From Bacillus sp. J33 (lineage in GTDB: Bacteria > Bacillota > Bacilli > Bacillales > Cytobacillaceae), in the NCBI RefSeq assembly GCF_000518885.1, contig NZ_JAEL01000006.1, forward strand, positions 39,900 through 103,899: 64,000 nucleotides of DNA, given 5' to 3'. Within the stretch, counting starts at the first letter, position 1. The number at the start of each line of letters is the position of its first letter. Shown here piece by piece: positions 43,633 to 52,217 of this stretch. Made by a program: the position numbers and the translations under genes. The notes beneath the pieces are model-generated. The model did no database searches and was not told the origin of the DNA. It saw only the letters and a list, made by a program, of their open reading frames with translations.

Positions 43633-45795
43633 ATGAAACTGATTATAGCAGAGAAACCCGACCAGGGATTAACGCTGGCTTCTATTTTTAAAATGAAGAA
43701 ACATCAGGGGTATATTGAAATTTTCGCGAATGATATCTTTCCCGAAGGAGCGTATGTAACTTGGGCTGTAGGCCATCTTTGCCAGCTTTCCGCTCCTGAA
43801 AAATATGATAGTGAATGGAAAAAGTGGTCGCTTGGCTCCTTGCCTATCGTCCCTGAGCAATTCCAATATGAAGTCACAAAAGATAAGGCAAAACAATTTA
43901 ATATCATAAAACAGCTTCTCTCAAATCCAGATCTCACCGAAGTTATCCATGCTGGCGATGCTGGGCGTGAGGGTGAGCTTATTATCCGAAATATTTTAAG
44001 GCTAACAGGATCAAGATTGCCGATGAAAAGGCTGTGGATCTCATCATTAACACAAAATGCAATCAGAGAAGGATTCCTTGCATTACTTGACGAAAGCGAA
44101 ACTAGAAACCTCTATTTTGAAGCTTACACGAGAGCTTGTGCTGACTGGGTCGTTGGTATGAATGCATCCCGCCTTTATAGCCTGCTTCTTCAGCAGCAGG
44201 GCTTTTCAGATGTTTTTTCAGTAGGGAGGGTTCAGACACCAACATTGGCCTTAATTGTAAAGAGAGAAAAAGAAATTCAAAATTTCGTATCCGAACCATT
44301 TTGGGAGGTTACAGCCCAGTTTAATATGGACGGAAAAAAATATGCAGGCAAGTGGGAAAATGATGGGGAAACAAGAATTAAGACGAAAGAGCTGGCTGAA
44401 AAGATAGCTGCTTTTTGCAAAAATAAGGATGCTCAAGTAGAGGATGTTCAGGCAGAAACTAAAGAGTTTATGCCGCCAATGCTATATAATTTATCAGCAT
44501 TGCAGGCTGATGCCAACCGGAGATACAAATTTCCCCCAAAAAAGACACTGGATGTCCTGCAAAAGCTTTATCAAAAAGGGATTGTCTCCTATCCCCGTTC
44601 TGATTCAAGACATGTAACAGAAGGGGAAGCGGAAATGTTCCCCGAAATTCTCAGAAAAATAGAAGCGAAGGAAGAGTACAAGGATCTCTTTCCCTTGCCG
44701 GTCAGCTCAATTATGCACCATAAACGGTATGTGAATGATAAAAAGGTAACAGACCACTATGCAATTATTCCTACTGAGCAGGTACCTGATCTTCAAAAGC
44801 TATCTTCGGATGAAAAAACACTTTATGATCTTATCACGAGAAGCTTAATAGCAGCCCATTATGGAAAAGCTGTAACGGAATATACAACCATTAAGACGCT
44901 TGTTGACGGCAGAGCGGCATTTTTATCAAAGGGTAAGGTGCAGCTTGAAGAAGGCTGGAGAAAAGTGATTCCTCAGCAGGAAAAGGAGAATGAACCTGTT
45001 TTGCCTTCATTGCAGGCCGGCGATAAAGGTAAAGTAGTAAAGGCTGATGTAAAGGAAAGCAAAACGCAGCCGCCAAAACGCTATACAGAAGGACAGCTAA
45101 TTACTCTGATGAAAACAGCCGGAAAGCAGATCGAAGATAAAGAGCTTGAAAAAGTATTAATGAAAACGGAAGGCCTGGGAACAGAAGCAACACGGGCAGG
45201 CATTATTACAATGCTAAAAGACCGTAAATATATTGATATAAAAAAGAATCTTGTTTATGCAAATCCAAAAGCAAATATCCTGATAGAGGCCATTGGATCT
45301 GAAATCCTGGCTTCGCCGGAAATGACTGCAAAATGGGAGCAGCGGCTAAAGGATATATCAGATGGAACAGCTTCCCCAAAACAGTTTATGGAGCAAACAA
45401 ATAAAATGGTTGCCCATCTAATTGATGCCTCTATTAATAATGCAGGAAATTGGACATTTTCTGAGGAAGATAAAGAAGGATTTACACCAGGCAAGTTTAA
45501 GCAGAAAAGAGCCGCAAGCCTGGGGAAATGCAAGCTCTGTGATGGGAAAATTGTTGACAAAGGAAGTTTTTACGGCTGCTCCAATTACAATAAAACGAAA
45601 TGCGGCTTCACCATATCCAAAAAAATAATGGGAAAATCCATTACACAAAAACTCCTTAAGCAGCTGTTAAAAGATGGAGAGACAGAATTGGTAGATGGCT
45701 TTACAAGCAAAGGAAAAGACAAAACCTTTTCTGCTAAATTATCATGGGACGTACAAGAAAACAGGATTAAGTTTGTCTTCCCGCAAAAGGCCTAA
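43633..45795 (+). CDS. topB: DNA topoisomerase III
   Basis: A 720-aa type IA topoisomerase. N-terminal Toprim domain (MKLIIAEKPDQG, HAGDAGREGELI with DxD-type acids), catalytic Tyr in GIVSYPRSDSRHV (about residue 322) and a C-terminal zinc-finger-like segment with CKLC...GCSNYNKTKC (about residues 634-658). It decatenates and removes negative supercoils using single-stranded DNA. GGGAGC ribosome binding site. Length matches the B. subtilis enzyme. Confidence 0.95.
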   Translation: MKLIIAEKPDQGLTLASIFKMKKHQGYIEIFANDIFPEGAYVTWAVGHLCQLSAPEKYDSEWKKWSLGSLPIVPEQFQYEVTKDKAKQFNIIKQLLSNPDLTEVIHAGDAGREGELIIRNILRLTGSRLPMKRLWISSLTQNAIREGFLALLDESETRNLYFEAYTRACADWVVGMNASRLYSLLLQQQGFSDVFSVGRVQTPTLALIVKREKEIQNFVSEPFWEVTAQFNMDGKKYAGKWENDGETRIKTKELAEKIAAFCKNKDAQVEDVQAETKEFMPPMLYNLSALQADANRRYKFPPKKTLDVLQKLYQKGIVSYPRSDSRHVTEGEAEMFPEILRKIEAKEEYKDLFPLPVSSIMHHKRYVNDKKVTDHYAIIPTEQVPDLQKLSSDEKTLYDLITRSLIAAHYGKAVTEYTTIKTLVDGRAAFLSKGKVQLEEGWRKVIPQQEKENEPVLPSLQAGDKGKVVKADVKESKTQPPKRYTEGQLITLMKTAGKQIEDKELEKVLMKTEGLGTEATRAGIITMLKDRKYIDIKKNLVYANPKANILIEAIGSEILASPEMTAKWEQRLKDISDGTASPKQFMEQTNKMVAHLIDASINNAGNWTFSEEDKEGFTPGKFKQKRAASLGKCKLCDGKIVDKGSFYGCSNYNKTKCGFTISKKIMGKSITQKLLKQLLKDGETELVDGFTSKGKDKTFSAKLSWDVQENRIKFVFPQKA

Positions 45796-45889
45796 ATTTA
45801 TCTTTCTGTGACATATCGCCTTGTCTCCGTTTCCCAACTGTAGTAAAATCGTTTAAGTCTTATATTTATTAAAAGCAGATTATAAACTT

Positions 45890-46018
45890 CGAAAACTGTC
45901 TAGCTCCAGCGCCTACCCCCTCGAGGTCACAAGCCAATCCTCTCAAGAAGGCAAAGAACACCTTCCCGAGAGGATTGACTTGTGCTTGTCGGGGGTGGGC
46001 AAGGCGCTTGCGCTTTTC
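45890..46018 (+). repeat. Long hairpin repeat element, copy 1, upstream of mntR
   Basis: Begins GAAAACTGTCTAGCTCCAGC and ends GGCAAGGCGCTTGCGCTTTT. The two halves form a long imperfect stem: CAAGCCAATCCTCTC (45931-45945) pairs with GAGAGGATTGACTTG (45968-45982), extended outward by CCCCCTCGAGG-type and GCGCC/GGCGC blocks. This family is widespread in Bacillaceae intergenic regions, as I recall it. Its right edge is 9 nt from the mntR Shine-Dalgarno sequence. Confidence 0.85.
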
Positions 46019-46039
46019 TCAGTGGCAGGAGGTTGCGTT

Positions 46040-46465
46040 ATGCCAACACCAAGTATGGAAGATTATATTGAACAAATATATATGTTGATTGAAGATAAGG
46101 GCTATGCCAGGGTTTCTGACATTGCAGAGGCACTGTCTGTACATCCTTCTTCTGTAACAAAAATGGTCCAAAAGCTTGATAAAGATGAGTACCTGGTTTA
46201 TGAAAAATACAGGGGGCTGATTTTGACGCCAAAGGGCAAAAAAATCGGGAAAAGGCTTGTATACCGCCATGAACTTCTTGAGCAGCTCCTTCGCATCATT
46301 GGAGTAAAAGAAGAAAATATTTATGAAGATGTGGAAGGAATCGAACATCATCTGAGCTGGGATGCGATCGACCGTGTTGGCGATTTAGTTCAGTTTTTTG
46401 AAGAGGATGAAAACCGAATTGAAATTTTAAGAGAAATCCAGCGCAAAAATGAAGAAGAACAATAA
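46040..46465 (+). CDS. mntR: Manganese-responsive repressor MntR
   Basis: A 141-aa DtxR-family repressor almost identical in pattern to B. subtilis MntR. The winged helix covers residues 1-60 ([20 protein letters not shown]); metal ligands Asp8, Glu11, His77, Glu99, Glu102 and His103 all fall in conserved positions ([28 protein letters not shown]). It represses Mn uptake genes under Mn excess. Start ATG 46040 with AGGAGG 7 nt upstream; the longer frame runs back into the repeat element and is not coding. Confidence 0.95.
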   Translation: MPTPSMEDYIEQIYMLIEDKGYARVSDIAEALSVHPSSVTKMVQKLDKDEYLVYEKYRGLILTPKGKKIGKRLVYRHELLEQLLRIIGVKEENIYEDVEGIEHHLSWDAIDRVGDLVQFFEEDENRIEILREIQRKNEEEQ

Positions 46466-46492
46466 AAACCTGACCGCGGTCAGGTTTTTTTT
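46465..46492. terminator. Bidirectional terminator between mntR and DUF3892 gene
   Basis: AAAACCTGAC, CGCG, GTCAGGTTTT: a perfect 24-bp palindrome with a T-run. Confidence 0.9.
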
Positions 46493-46504
46493 GCTTCAAG
46501 AGTT

Positions 46505-46723
46505 CTAATAGAAGCTTGGAAATTCATCAAAAGATGAAACTTCAGCTGGATTCAGGTACATCAACCCGTCTTCTCCTTCAGTAATTCGAATACCATCAAT
46601 CAATCCATTTTCGGCCTCCTGCAGAGCTTTTCGATAGGAAATGATCCGCCCTTCCGAAGTCTGAAATGAAATAACCTCCCCGTTATGGTTTCGGTGGACT
46701 GCCACAAGCTGTTCGCCGTTCAT
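46505..46723 (-). CDS. DUF3892 protein, 72 aa
   Basis: A small beta-rich protein: MNGEQLVAVHRNHNGEVISF, SEGRIISYRKALQEAENG and ITEGEDGLMYLNPAEV match the DUF3892 pattern common in Bacillaceae. The start at 46723 follows GGAGAGG; an upstream in-frame ATG gives a non-conserved extension. Function unknown. Confidence 0.82.
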   Translation of the reverse strand: MNGEQLVAVHRNHNGEVISFQTSEGRIISYRKALQEAENGLIDGIRITEGEDGLMYLNPAEVSSFDEFPSFY

Positions 46724-46868
46724 GGAAACCTCTCCTTTATTCAAATATCTAAGAGTATTGTTGACACTTTTAAGAATTTATAATCAAAGGGTTTTTAAAG
46801 CCTGCAGCGAATTTAAAATATTGGGAACCTTTTGTTGTATCAGTCGTAAATAAAGACGGAGGGATGGA

Positions 46869-47573
46869 ATGAATACGTTTAACTGGTCCGCTGAAGCAGA
46901 GAAGCTTTGGGATAATAATTCGGAATCGTGGAATTCAAAGAGCCGTGAAATGTGGGAACAAGGAAGCCGAAAAGATATCATTTCTTTTTTTGAGAAGCAT
47001 GTTGAAAAAGGATTAATGGTATGTGATCTGGGATGCGGGGATGGCTATGGATCATATAAGCTTGCTATGGCTGGCTATCAGGTTATGGGTGTCGATGTTT
47101 CCGAAGAAATGATACATAAAGCTAAAGAACTGAATGCCGATACTCGTGCGGAATTTATAAAGGCTGATATTTCCCGTCTGCCGTTTAAGGAGAATTCGGC
47201 TGATGCTGTACTTGCCATCAATTCGCTTGAATGGACAGAAAGCCCGCTTGATGTATTGGAAGAAATGAATCGAATAATTAAGCCTGGGGGAAAGGCATGC
47301 ATCGGTATTCTTGGACCAACTGCAGCACCGCGTGTAAACAGTTATCGCCGCCTATATAAAGAACAAGTAATATGCAATACGATGATGCCATGGGAATTTG
47401 AGCAGCTTGCCGCAGAAAATGGATGGACTAAAATTACTGAATTAGGTGTTTATAAAAAAGCATCTGAACAGCTTTCAAAAGGTTCACTGACAGTTGATCT
47501 GAAACAGGCACTCTCTTTTATGTGGGTTTTCATGCTGGAACATAAAAAACAGGAAGGAATGGTTGAAGAATGA
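46869..47573 (+). CDS. Class I SAM-dependent methyltransferase
   Basis: A 234-aa Rossmann methyltransferase. Motif I CDLGCGDGYGSYKLA (about residue 53), motif II GVDVSEEMIHKA, motif IV VLAINSLEWTESPLD, post-motif IKPGGKACIGILGPT. Substrate unknown. Start ATG follows GGAGGG. Its stop overlaps the start of an AIM24 protein (ATGA), so the two are coupled. Confidence 0.87.
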   Translation: MNTFNWSAEAEKLWDNNSESWNSKSREMWEQGSRKDIISFFEKHVEKGLMVCDLGCGDGYGSYKLAMAGYQVMGVDVSEEMIHKAKELNADTRAEFIKADISRLPFKENSADAVLAINSLEWTESPLDVLEEMNRIIKPGGKACIGILGPTAAPRVNSYRRLYKEQVICNTMMPWEFEQLAAENGWTKITELGVYKKASEQLSKGSLTVDLKQALSFMWVFMLEHKKQEGMVEE

Positions 47574-48262
47574 GCCGTTACTCAATCGAAGAGTTTGTAA
47601 ATCAGACAAAACAGCAGGATAAAGGTGAAGGACTATTTGAACTTGAAACACCAAGAATGCTAGAAATTAATTTAACCAATCAAGTTTGGGCAAAAGCAGG
47701 AGGCATGGTTTCTTACCGGGGACAGATAAAGTTTGAGCGCGAAGGGATTTTGGAGCATGGTTTAGGCAAAATGTTTAAAAAGGCACTTACTGGTGAAGGA
47801 ACATCCTTGATGAAAGCAACAGGGAACGGAAAATTATATCTTGCTGACCAGGGGAAGAAGATATCTATCTTGAATCTCAATGGAGATGCCATATTTGTAA
47901 ATGGCAATGACTTGCTTGCTTTCGAGCCTTCGATTAATTGGGATATTAAGCTCATGAAAAGGATGGCAGGAATGCTTGCTGGCGGATTATTCAACGTCCG
48001 TCTAGAAGGATCCGGAATGATTGCCATTACCTCCCATTATGAACCGCTCACACTTATGGTAACACCTGATAACCCAGTATTCACAGATCCGAATGCAACG
48101 GTTGCATGGTCAGGAACATTGGAGCCGGAGTTTGTAACAGACGTTTCATTTAAAACCTTCCTTGGAAGAGGGAGCGGCGAATCAATCCAAATGAAATTTT
48201 CAGGCAACGGCTTCGTCGTTGTTCAGCCATTTGAAGAAGTATATTACGCACAGCAGTCGTAA
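47570..48262 (+). CDS. AIM24-family protein
   Basis: A 230-aa protein of the AIM24 family, a beta-barrel fold that includes a mitochondrial biogenesis factor. Typical segments: NQVWAKAGGMVSYRGQIKF, GNGKLYLADQGKKISIL, FNVRLEGSGMIAITSH and a C-terminal SIQMKFSGNGFVVVQPFEEV. Bacterial role unknown. It starts within the stop of the methyltransferase, which suggests joint function, and ends at a strong terminator. Confidence 0.85.
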   Translation: MSRYSIEEFVNQTKQQDKGEGLFELETPRMLEINLTNQVWAKAGGMVSYRGQIKFEREGILEHGLGKMFKKALTGEGTSLMKATGNGKLYLADQGKKISILNLNGDAIFVNGNDLLAFEPSINWDIKLMKRMAGMLAGGLFNVRLEGSGMIAITSHYEPLTLMVTPDNPVFTDPNATVAWSGTLEPEFVTDVSFKTFLGRGSGESIQMKFSGNGFVVVQPFEEVYYAQQS

Positions 48263-48268
48263 GACAGG

Positions 48269-48308
48269 CCGGTTTTAGAGAGGGAAGCCTCTTTAAAACC
48301 GGTTTTTT
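48269..48308 (+). terminator. Intrinsic terminator of the AIM24 gene
   Basis: CCGGTTTTAGAGAGG pairs with CCTCTTTAAAACCGG, then six T. Confidence 0.92.
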
Positions 48309-48337
48309 GATGCCGGCATACAAGTATGGTGATTTTC

Positions 48338-48411
48338 GCGGTAAAAATTCTTGTTTTATCTGCGATTTATTAATTATAGTGCGATTTTCATCAAATTAAG
48401 TGCAAATAATC
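48338..48411 (+). repeat. Short degenerate array of about 20-bp units
   Basis: Three to four AT-rich units beginning GCGGTAAAA, GCGATTTAT, GCGATTTTC and GCAAATAA (48338, 48362, 48381, 48402). Same character as the arrays at 27279 and 34916 and again located just after a terminator. Confidence 0.4.
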
Positions 48412-48414
48412 CAA

Positions 48415-48441
48415 AGTAAAAAACCCGGCAATACCGGGTTC
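48415..48441 (-). terminator. Intrinsic terminator of metA (minus strand)
   Basis: On the minus strand AACCCGG, TATTG loop, CCGGGTT, followed by a T-run. Confidence 0.85.
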
Positions 48442-48445
48442 AATA

Positions 48446-49354
48446 TTAATCCCATTCAAAAGGTGTTTCCTGGTAAACATAGTAATTCAGCCAGTTTGAA
48501 AATAATAAATGAGCGTGTGAACGCCATTTATTATATGGCTTTCTTTCTGGATCGTCATTCGGAAAATAGTATTTCGGCAGAGGCACCTGCAAGCCTCTGC
48601 TTCTATCTCTTGTGAATTCTTCTGCAAGAGTGGTTGCTTCATATTCCAAATGGCCGGTAATCATGATTTGCTTGCCGGCATTTGCACTCATGATAAAAGG
48701 ACCTGCTTCTTCTGAGGCTGAAAGCAGTTTGATTTCCGGATGCTGGAGCAATTCCTCTTTATAGACATCGGTATGGCGAGAATGAGGAGCCGAGAAGATA
48801 TCATCAAAGCCTCTAAGCAGCTTCTCGGTTCTGTCAAGAACCTCGTGTTCATAAATGCCTGAGCATTTTTCCGGCAGTTCGTATTTGCCTATTCCAAAGT
48901 GGTAAAACAATGCGGCTTGGGCACCCCAGCAAATATGCAGGGTAGAGGTAACATTTGTTTTTGTCCACTCCATGATTCCGGTAAGTTCTTCCCAATAATC
49001 CACATGTTCAAAGTCAAGAAGCTCTACAGGTGCTCCCGTAATAATCATACCATCAAACTTGCGATTCTTAACCTTGGAAAAGGTGGTATAAAACTGCTCC
49101 AAATGCATAGGGCTCGTATTTTTTGACTGATGGGTAGCAGTCTTTAAAAATGAGATGTTTACCTGAAGCGGTGTGTTCCCTAAAAGCCTTAAAAGGTGAG
49201 CTTCGGTTTTTTCCTTTTCAGGCATCAAATTTAAGATCAAAATATTTAAAGGGCGGATATCCTGGTTTTTAGCCCGGTCCTCATCCATCACGAAAATATT
49301 TTCTTCTTCTAAGATTTCCCTGGCAGGAAGCAGCTTAGGAATTTTAATTGGCAA
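48446..49354 (-). CDS. metA: Homoserine O-acyltransferase MetA (MetAA)
   Basis: A 302-aa homoserine trans-acylase, first step of methionine synthesis. The start is TTG 49354, giving [15 protein letters not shown], with GGGAGA 8 nt upstream; the longer frame adds nine non-conserved residues. Catalytic Cys in [18 protein letters not shown] (about residue 142), His in [11 protein letters not shown] and ITGHLEYE with the Glu of the triad. The Bacillus enzymes of this family use acetyl-CoA. No SAM riboswitch or T-box is visible in the short upstream gap. Confidence 0.94.
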   Translation of the reverse strand: MPIKIPKLLPAREILEEENIFVMDEDRAKNQDIRPLNILILNLMPEKEKTEAHLLRLLGNTPLQVNISFLKTATHQSKNTSPMHLEQFYTTFSKVKNRKFDGMIITGAPVELLDFEHVDYWEELTGIMEWTKTNVTSTLHICWGAQAALFYHFGIGKYELPEKCSGIYEHEVLDRTEKLLRGFDDIFSAPHSRHTDVYKEELLQHPEIKLLSASEEAGPFIMSANAGKQIMITGHLEYEATTLAEEFTRDRSRGLQVPLPKYYFPNDDPERKPYNKWRSHAHLLFSNWLNYYVYQETPFEWD

Positions 49355-49532
49355 ATGATCATCTCCCTGACAAAATTTCAATTAAACTTATTATAATGAC
49401 GATTCAAAATTGTATCAATGCTTTAGTACGTGAAAATCTAAAAATATCAAAAACAACTGATTAGTAACTGACCCAGGAATGGTACAATATATCTGTAAGA
49501 ACCTATACATATTGGATTTCAGGGGGATAAAA

Positions 49533-51221
49533 ATGAATGTGAAACCGGTTGTGAAATCAGACATCGAAATCGCTCAAGCATCAACAATGAAACCTATCGC
49601 TGAAATTGCCGAGAAACTCGGGCTCACTGGCGAGGATATCGAGCTATTCGGAAAGTATAAAGCAAAATTATCAACAGAGACTTTAAAAAAATTAAGAACG
49701 AAGAAAAGCGGAAAATTAATCCTGGTTACTTCCATAAATCCAACACCGGCCGGGGAAGGAAAATCAACCGTAACGGTTGGCCTTGGCGATGCTTTTAACA
49801 GGCTCGGAAAAAAGGCCATGGTTGCCATGAGAGAGCCTTCGCTTGGGCCAACAATGGGGATTAAGGGAGGAGCAACTGGAGGCGGATACTCGCAAGTCCT
49901 GCCGATGGAAGATATAAACCTGCACTTTACAGGTGATCTTCACGCCATTACTACAGCTAATAACGCCCTGGCGGCCCTGATCGATAACCACTTGCAGCAG
50001 GGCAATCAGCTGAACATCGACCAGAGAAGAATTGTATGGAAGCGAGCAATGGATTTGAATGACCGGGCTTTAAGAAAAGTAGTGATTGGACTGGGTGGGC
50101 CTGTACAGGGGATTCCGCGTGAGGATGGTTTTGATATTACGGTTGCTTCGGAAATTATGGCTGTTTTATGCCTTGCTTCCGATCTCCAAAACCTAAAAGA
50201 ACGACTCGGAAAAATGGTTATTGCCTATAATTTCGCCAAACAGCCGGTAACAGTGGCAGACCTTGGTGTAGAAGGCGCACTTACTTTGCTGTTAAAAGAA
50301 GCAGTAAAACCAAATTTGGTTCAAACGATTGAGCATACGCCCGCATTAGTCCATGGCGGTCCGTTTGCAAATATTGCTCATGGCTGCAATAGTGTGATTG
50401 CCACAGCAGCTGCATCTAAGCTGGCTGATTATGTTGTTACAGAAGCGGGATTCGGCGCAGATCTTGGCGCTGAAAAGTTTCTGAATATAAAAGCCAGAAC
50501 AGAAGGCATTGATCCTGAAGCCGTAGTTATAGTAGCCACAATTCGAGCACTAAAAATGCATGGCGGCTTACCAAAAACAGAGCTTGGCAAAGAAGATACA
50601 GATGCTCTCACGGCAGGGTTCGCCAACTTAAAGAAGCATGTAGAGACCATTGAAAGCTTTGGGCTTCCATACATAGTTGCTATTAACCGATTTATATCTG
50701 ACAGCGAAAATGAAGTGAATGTATTAAAAGATCTTTGCAGCCAGGCCGGCATTCCTGTTGCTCTAACTGAGGTTTGGAAAAAAGGCGGAGAAGGCGGCGT
50801 TGAGCTGGCTGAGAAGCTTCTGGAGATTTTAGAGGAGAAAGAAAATAATTTCAATCATCTGTATGATTTATCCCTTCCGCTCGAAGAAAAAATTCAAACA
50901 ATAGCCCAAAAGGTTTATGGTGCGGATAAAGTTGAGTATTCAACTAAAGCAAAAAAGCAAATAAAAGACTTTGAAAGCCATGGCTGGGGCAATCTGCCGA
51001 TTTGTATGGCTAAAACACAGTATTCTTTATCCGATGATCCGGCAAAGCTGGGACGGCCGTCAGACTTTACTATCACCATTAGGGAGCTGAAGGCTTCTAT
51101 TGGTGCAGGATTCATTGTCGCCCTTACCGGGGATGTCATGACAATGCCTGGACTGCCTAAAGTCCCTGCGGCCATGAACATGGATGTAGATGAGGATGGA
51201 AATGCACTTGGTTTATTTTAA
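49533..51221 (+). CDS. fhs: Formate-tetrahydrofolate ligase
   Basis: A 562-aa ligase that makes 10-formyl-THF from formate, THF and ATP in one-carbon metabolism. P-loop [18 protein letters not shown] (about residue 72) and signatures [33 protein letters not shown] (split here as [10 protein letters not shown] and [11 protein letters not shown]). Start ATG 49533 after AGGGGGAT. The long hairpin repeat follows rather than a terminator. Confidence 0.95.
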   Translation: MNVKPVVKSDIEIAQASTMKPIAEIAEKLGLTGEDIELFGKYKAKLSTETLKKLRTKKSGKLILVTSINPTPAGEGKSTVTVGLGDAFNRLGKKAMVAMREPSLGPTMGIKGGATGGGYSQVLPMEDINLHFTGDLHAITTANNALAALIDNHLQQGNQLNIDQRRIVWKRAMDLNDRALRKVVIGLGGPVQGIPREDGFDITVASEIMAVLCLASDLQNLKERLGKMVIAYNFAKQPVTVADLGVEGALTLLLKEAVKPNLVQTIEHTPALVHGGPFANIAHGCNSVIATAAASKLADYVVTEAGFGADLGAEKFLNIKARTEGIDPEAVVIVATIRALKMHGGLPKTELGKEDTDALTAGFANLKKHVETIESFGLPYIVAINRFISDSENEVNVLKDLCSQAGIPVALTEVWKKGGEGGVELAEKLLEILEEKENNFNHLYDLSLPLEEKIQTIAQKVYGADKVEYSTKAKKQIKDFESHGWGNLPICMAKTQYSLSDDPAKLGRPSDFTITIRELKASIGAGFIVALTGDVMTMPGLPKVPAAMNMDVDEDGNALGLF

Positions 51222-51246
51222 GAATAGAATGTATAATTTTTAAATT

Positions 51247-51434
51247 CGATAACTGTCAAGCTCCAGCGCTGCCCTATAGGTGACAAGCCAGCCTCTCAGA
51301 AAGGTAAAGAATACCTTCTGCGAGAGGTTCGCCTTGTGCTTGAGGCCACAGGAAGAAGGTCATGCAGACGTTGCTACAGGACGTGGCGTTTTTAGTCTGG
51401 GTTTCGCTTTGGGCAAGGCGCTTGCGCTTTTCGA
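51247..51434 (+). repeat. Long hairpin repeat element, copy 2, longer form
   Basis: Begins CGATAACTGTCAAGCTCCAGC (related to copy 1 at 45890) and ends GGCAAGGCGCTTGCGCTTTT, identical to copy 1. The CAGCCTCTC/GAGAGG stem is kept. Between GCTTGAGG and GGGCAAGG it carries about 65 extra bases (51352-51410, including GTCATGCAGACGTTG and GGACGTGGCG) absent from copy 1. Right edge is just upstream of GGGGAGG of the next gene. Confidence 0.8.
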
Positions 51435-51452
51435 TTAGGGGAGGTTCTGCCC

Positions 51453-51986
51453 ATGTTTGATCCTACAGCTTTTGAAAATATGAAGGTTGTGATGGAAGGC
51501 GGCTTTTATGATCGGGATCTTAACGGTGAGATTAGAATTATTGACCGGAATGATATCATAAATTCTGCTAAAATGGCCCGGCGATATGAGATTGCTTTTA
51601 CCGATATTGTTGATGAGCGGGAGGATATTTTCTGCACGTTTACAATGGAGGCAGGCCTTGAAAATTTGGCGGCTGAGCTATCGCCTGAAGGGCGTTCTGA
51701 AAAGCTGGCTGGGTGCCATGTATCGGTGAAATTTGCAATGGATCTAAAGAATGATTCTCAGCTTATTAAGGAAAATCGTGAAATTTTGCAGGAGATTTGG
51801 GGAAGTGACCGGACGATAAAACAAATAGTGAAATATGACCCGGAGAGTATGGATAACACAGTGCAAGCAGAAGCTGTAATACTATTTAATCGTCTTGTAT
51901 ACGAAGAACAGATAGATGATCTAACCGAGATGATCAACTACATGATGATTTCCTTGCAAGCATTAAATAAAATTAGATATAGATAA
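51453..51986 (+). CDS. 177-aa protein of unknown function
   Basis: A soluble acidic protein, MFDPTAFENMKVVMEGGFYD at the N terminus, GEIRIIDRNDIINSAKMARR next, helical C terminus (LVYEEQIDDLTEMINYMMISL). No membrane segments and no motif that I recognise. GGGGAGG precedes the ATG at the edge of the hairpin repeat. A strong terminator follows. Likely conserved in Bacillaceae, from its normal codon use, but function is unknown. Confidence 0.75.
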   Translation: MFDPTAFENMKVVMEGGFYDRDLNGEIRIIDRNDIINSAKMARRYEIAFTDIVDEREDIFCTFTMEAGLENLAAELSPEGRSEKLAGCHVSVKFAMDLKNDSQLIKENREILQEIWGSDRTIKQIVKYDPESMDNTVQAEAVILFNRLVYEEQIDDLTEMINYMMISLQALNKIRYR

Positions 51987-52000
51987 GTCCCCGAAAATGT

Positions 52001-52034
52001 TGCCTTGCTCTCTAATGGAGCAAGGCATTTTTTA
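52001..52034 (+). terminator. Intrinsic terminator after the 177-aa gene
   Basis: TGCCTTGCTC pairs with GAGCAAGGCA, then T-run. Confidence 0.92.
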
Positions 52035-52145
52035 ACCAAAAACGGACGGAAAATTCAAAACTATATTTACAATATTAACTGCACCTAATACGATTAAGAA
52101 GGAATGGTAAAACGTTCCTAATAATACATTAAGGAGGAGAACAAA

Positions 52146-52205
52146 ATGGTTAAAAAGGTATGTGTCAGTAAGGGATGTAAAGAGGAAAGACAAGACGTAA
52201 CCTAG
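52146..52205 (+). CDS. 19-aa Cys peptide ORF upstream of the GNAT fusion gene
   Basis: Encodes MVKKVCVSKGCKEERQDVT. A very strong AAGGAGGAG is 6 nt before the ATG. It stops 12 nt before the next gene, whose own CAGGAGG ribosome binding site overlaps its end. Two cysteines five residues apart. It could be a leader peptide that couples translation, or a small functional peptide. Unknown, but the ribosome binding site is stronger than most in the window. Confidence 0.5.
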   Translation: MVKKVCVSKGCKEERQDVT

Positions 52206-52217
52206 TCAGGAGGACAA

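Noticed and set aside
45980..46039. N-terminal extension of MntR
   Set aside because: The open frame runs into the hairpin repeat; the conserved MntR start with an AGGAGG signal is at 46040.
49355..49532. SAM riboswitch upstream of metA
   Set aside because: The gap to the divergent fhs gene is too short and shows no SAM-I aptamer blocks.
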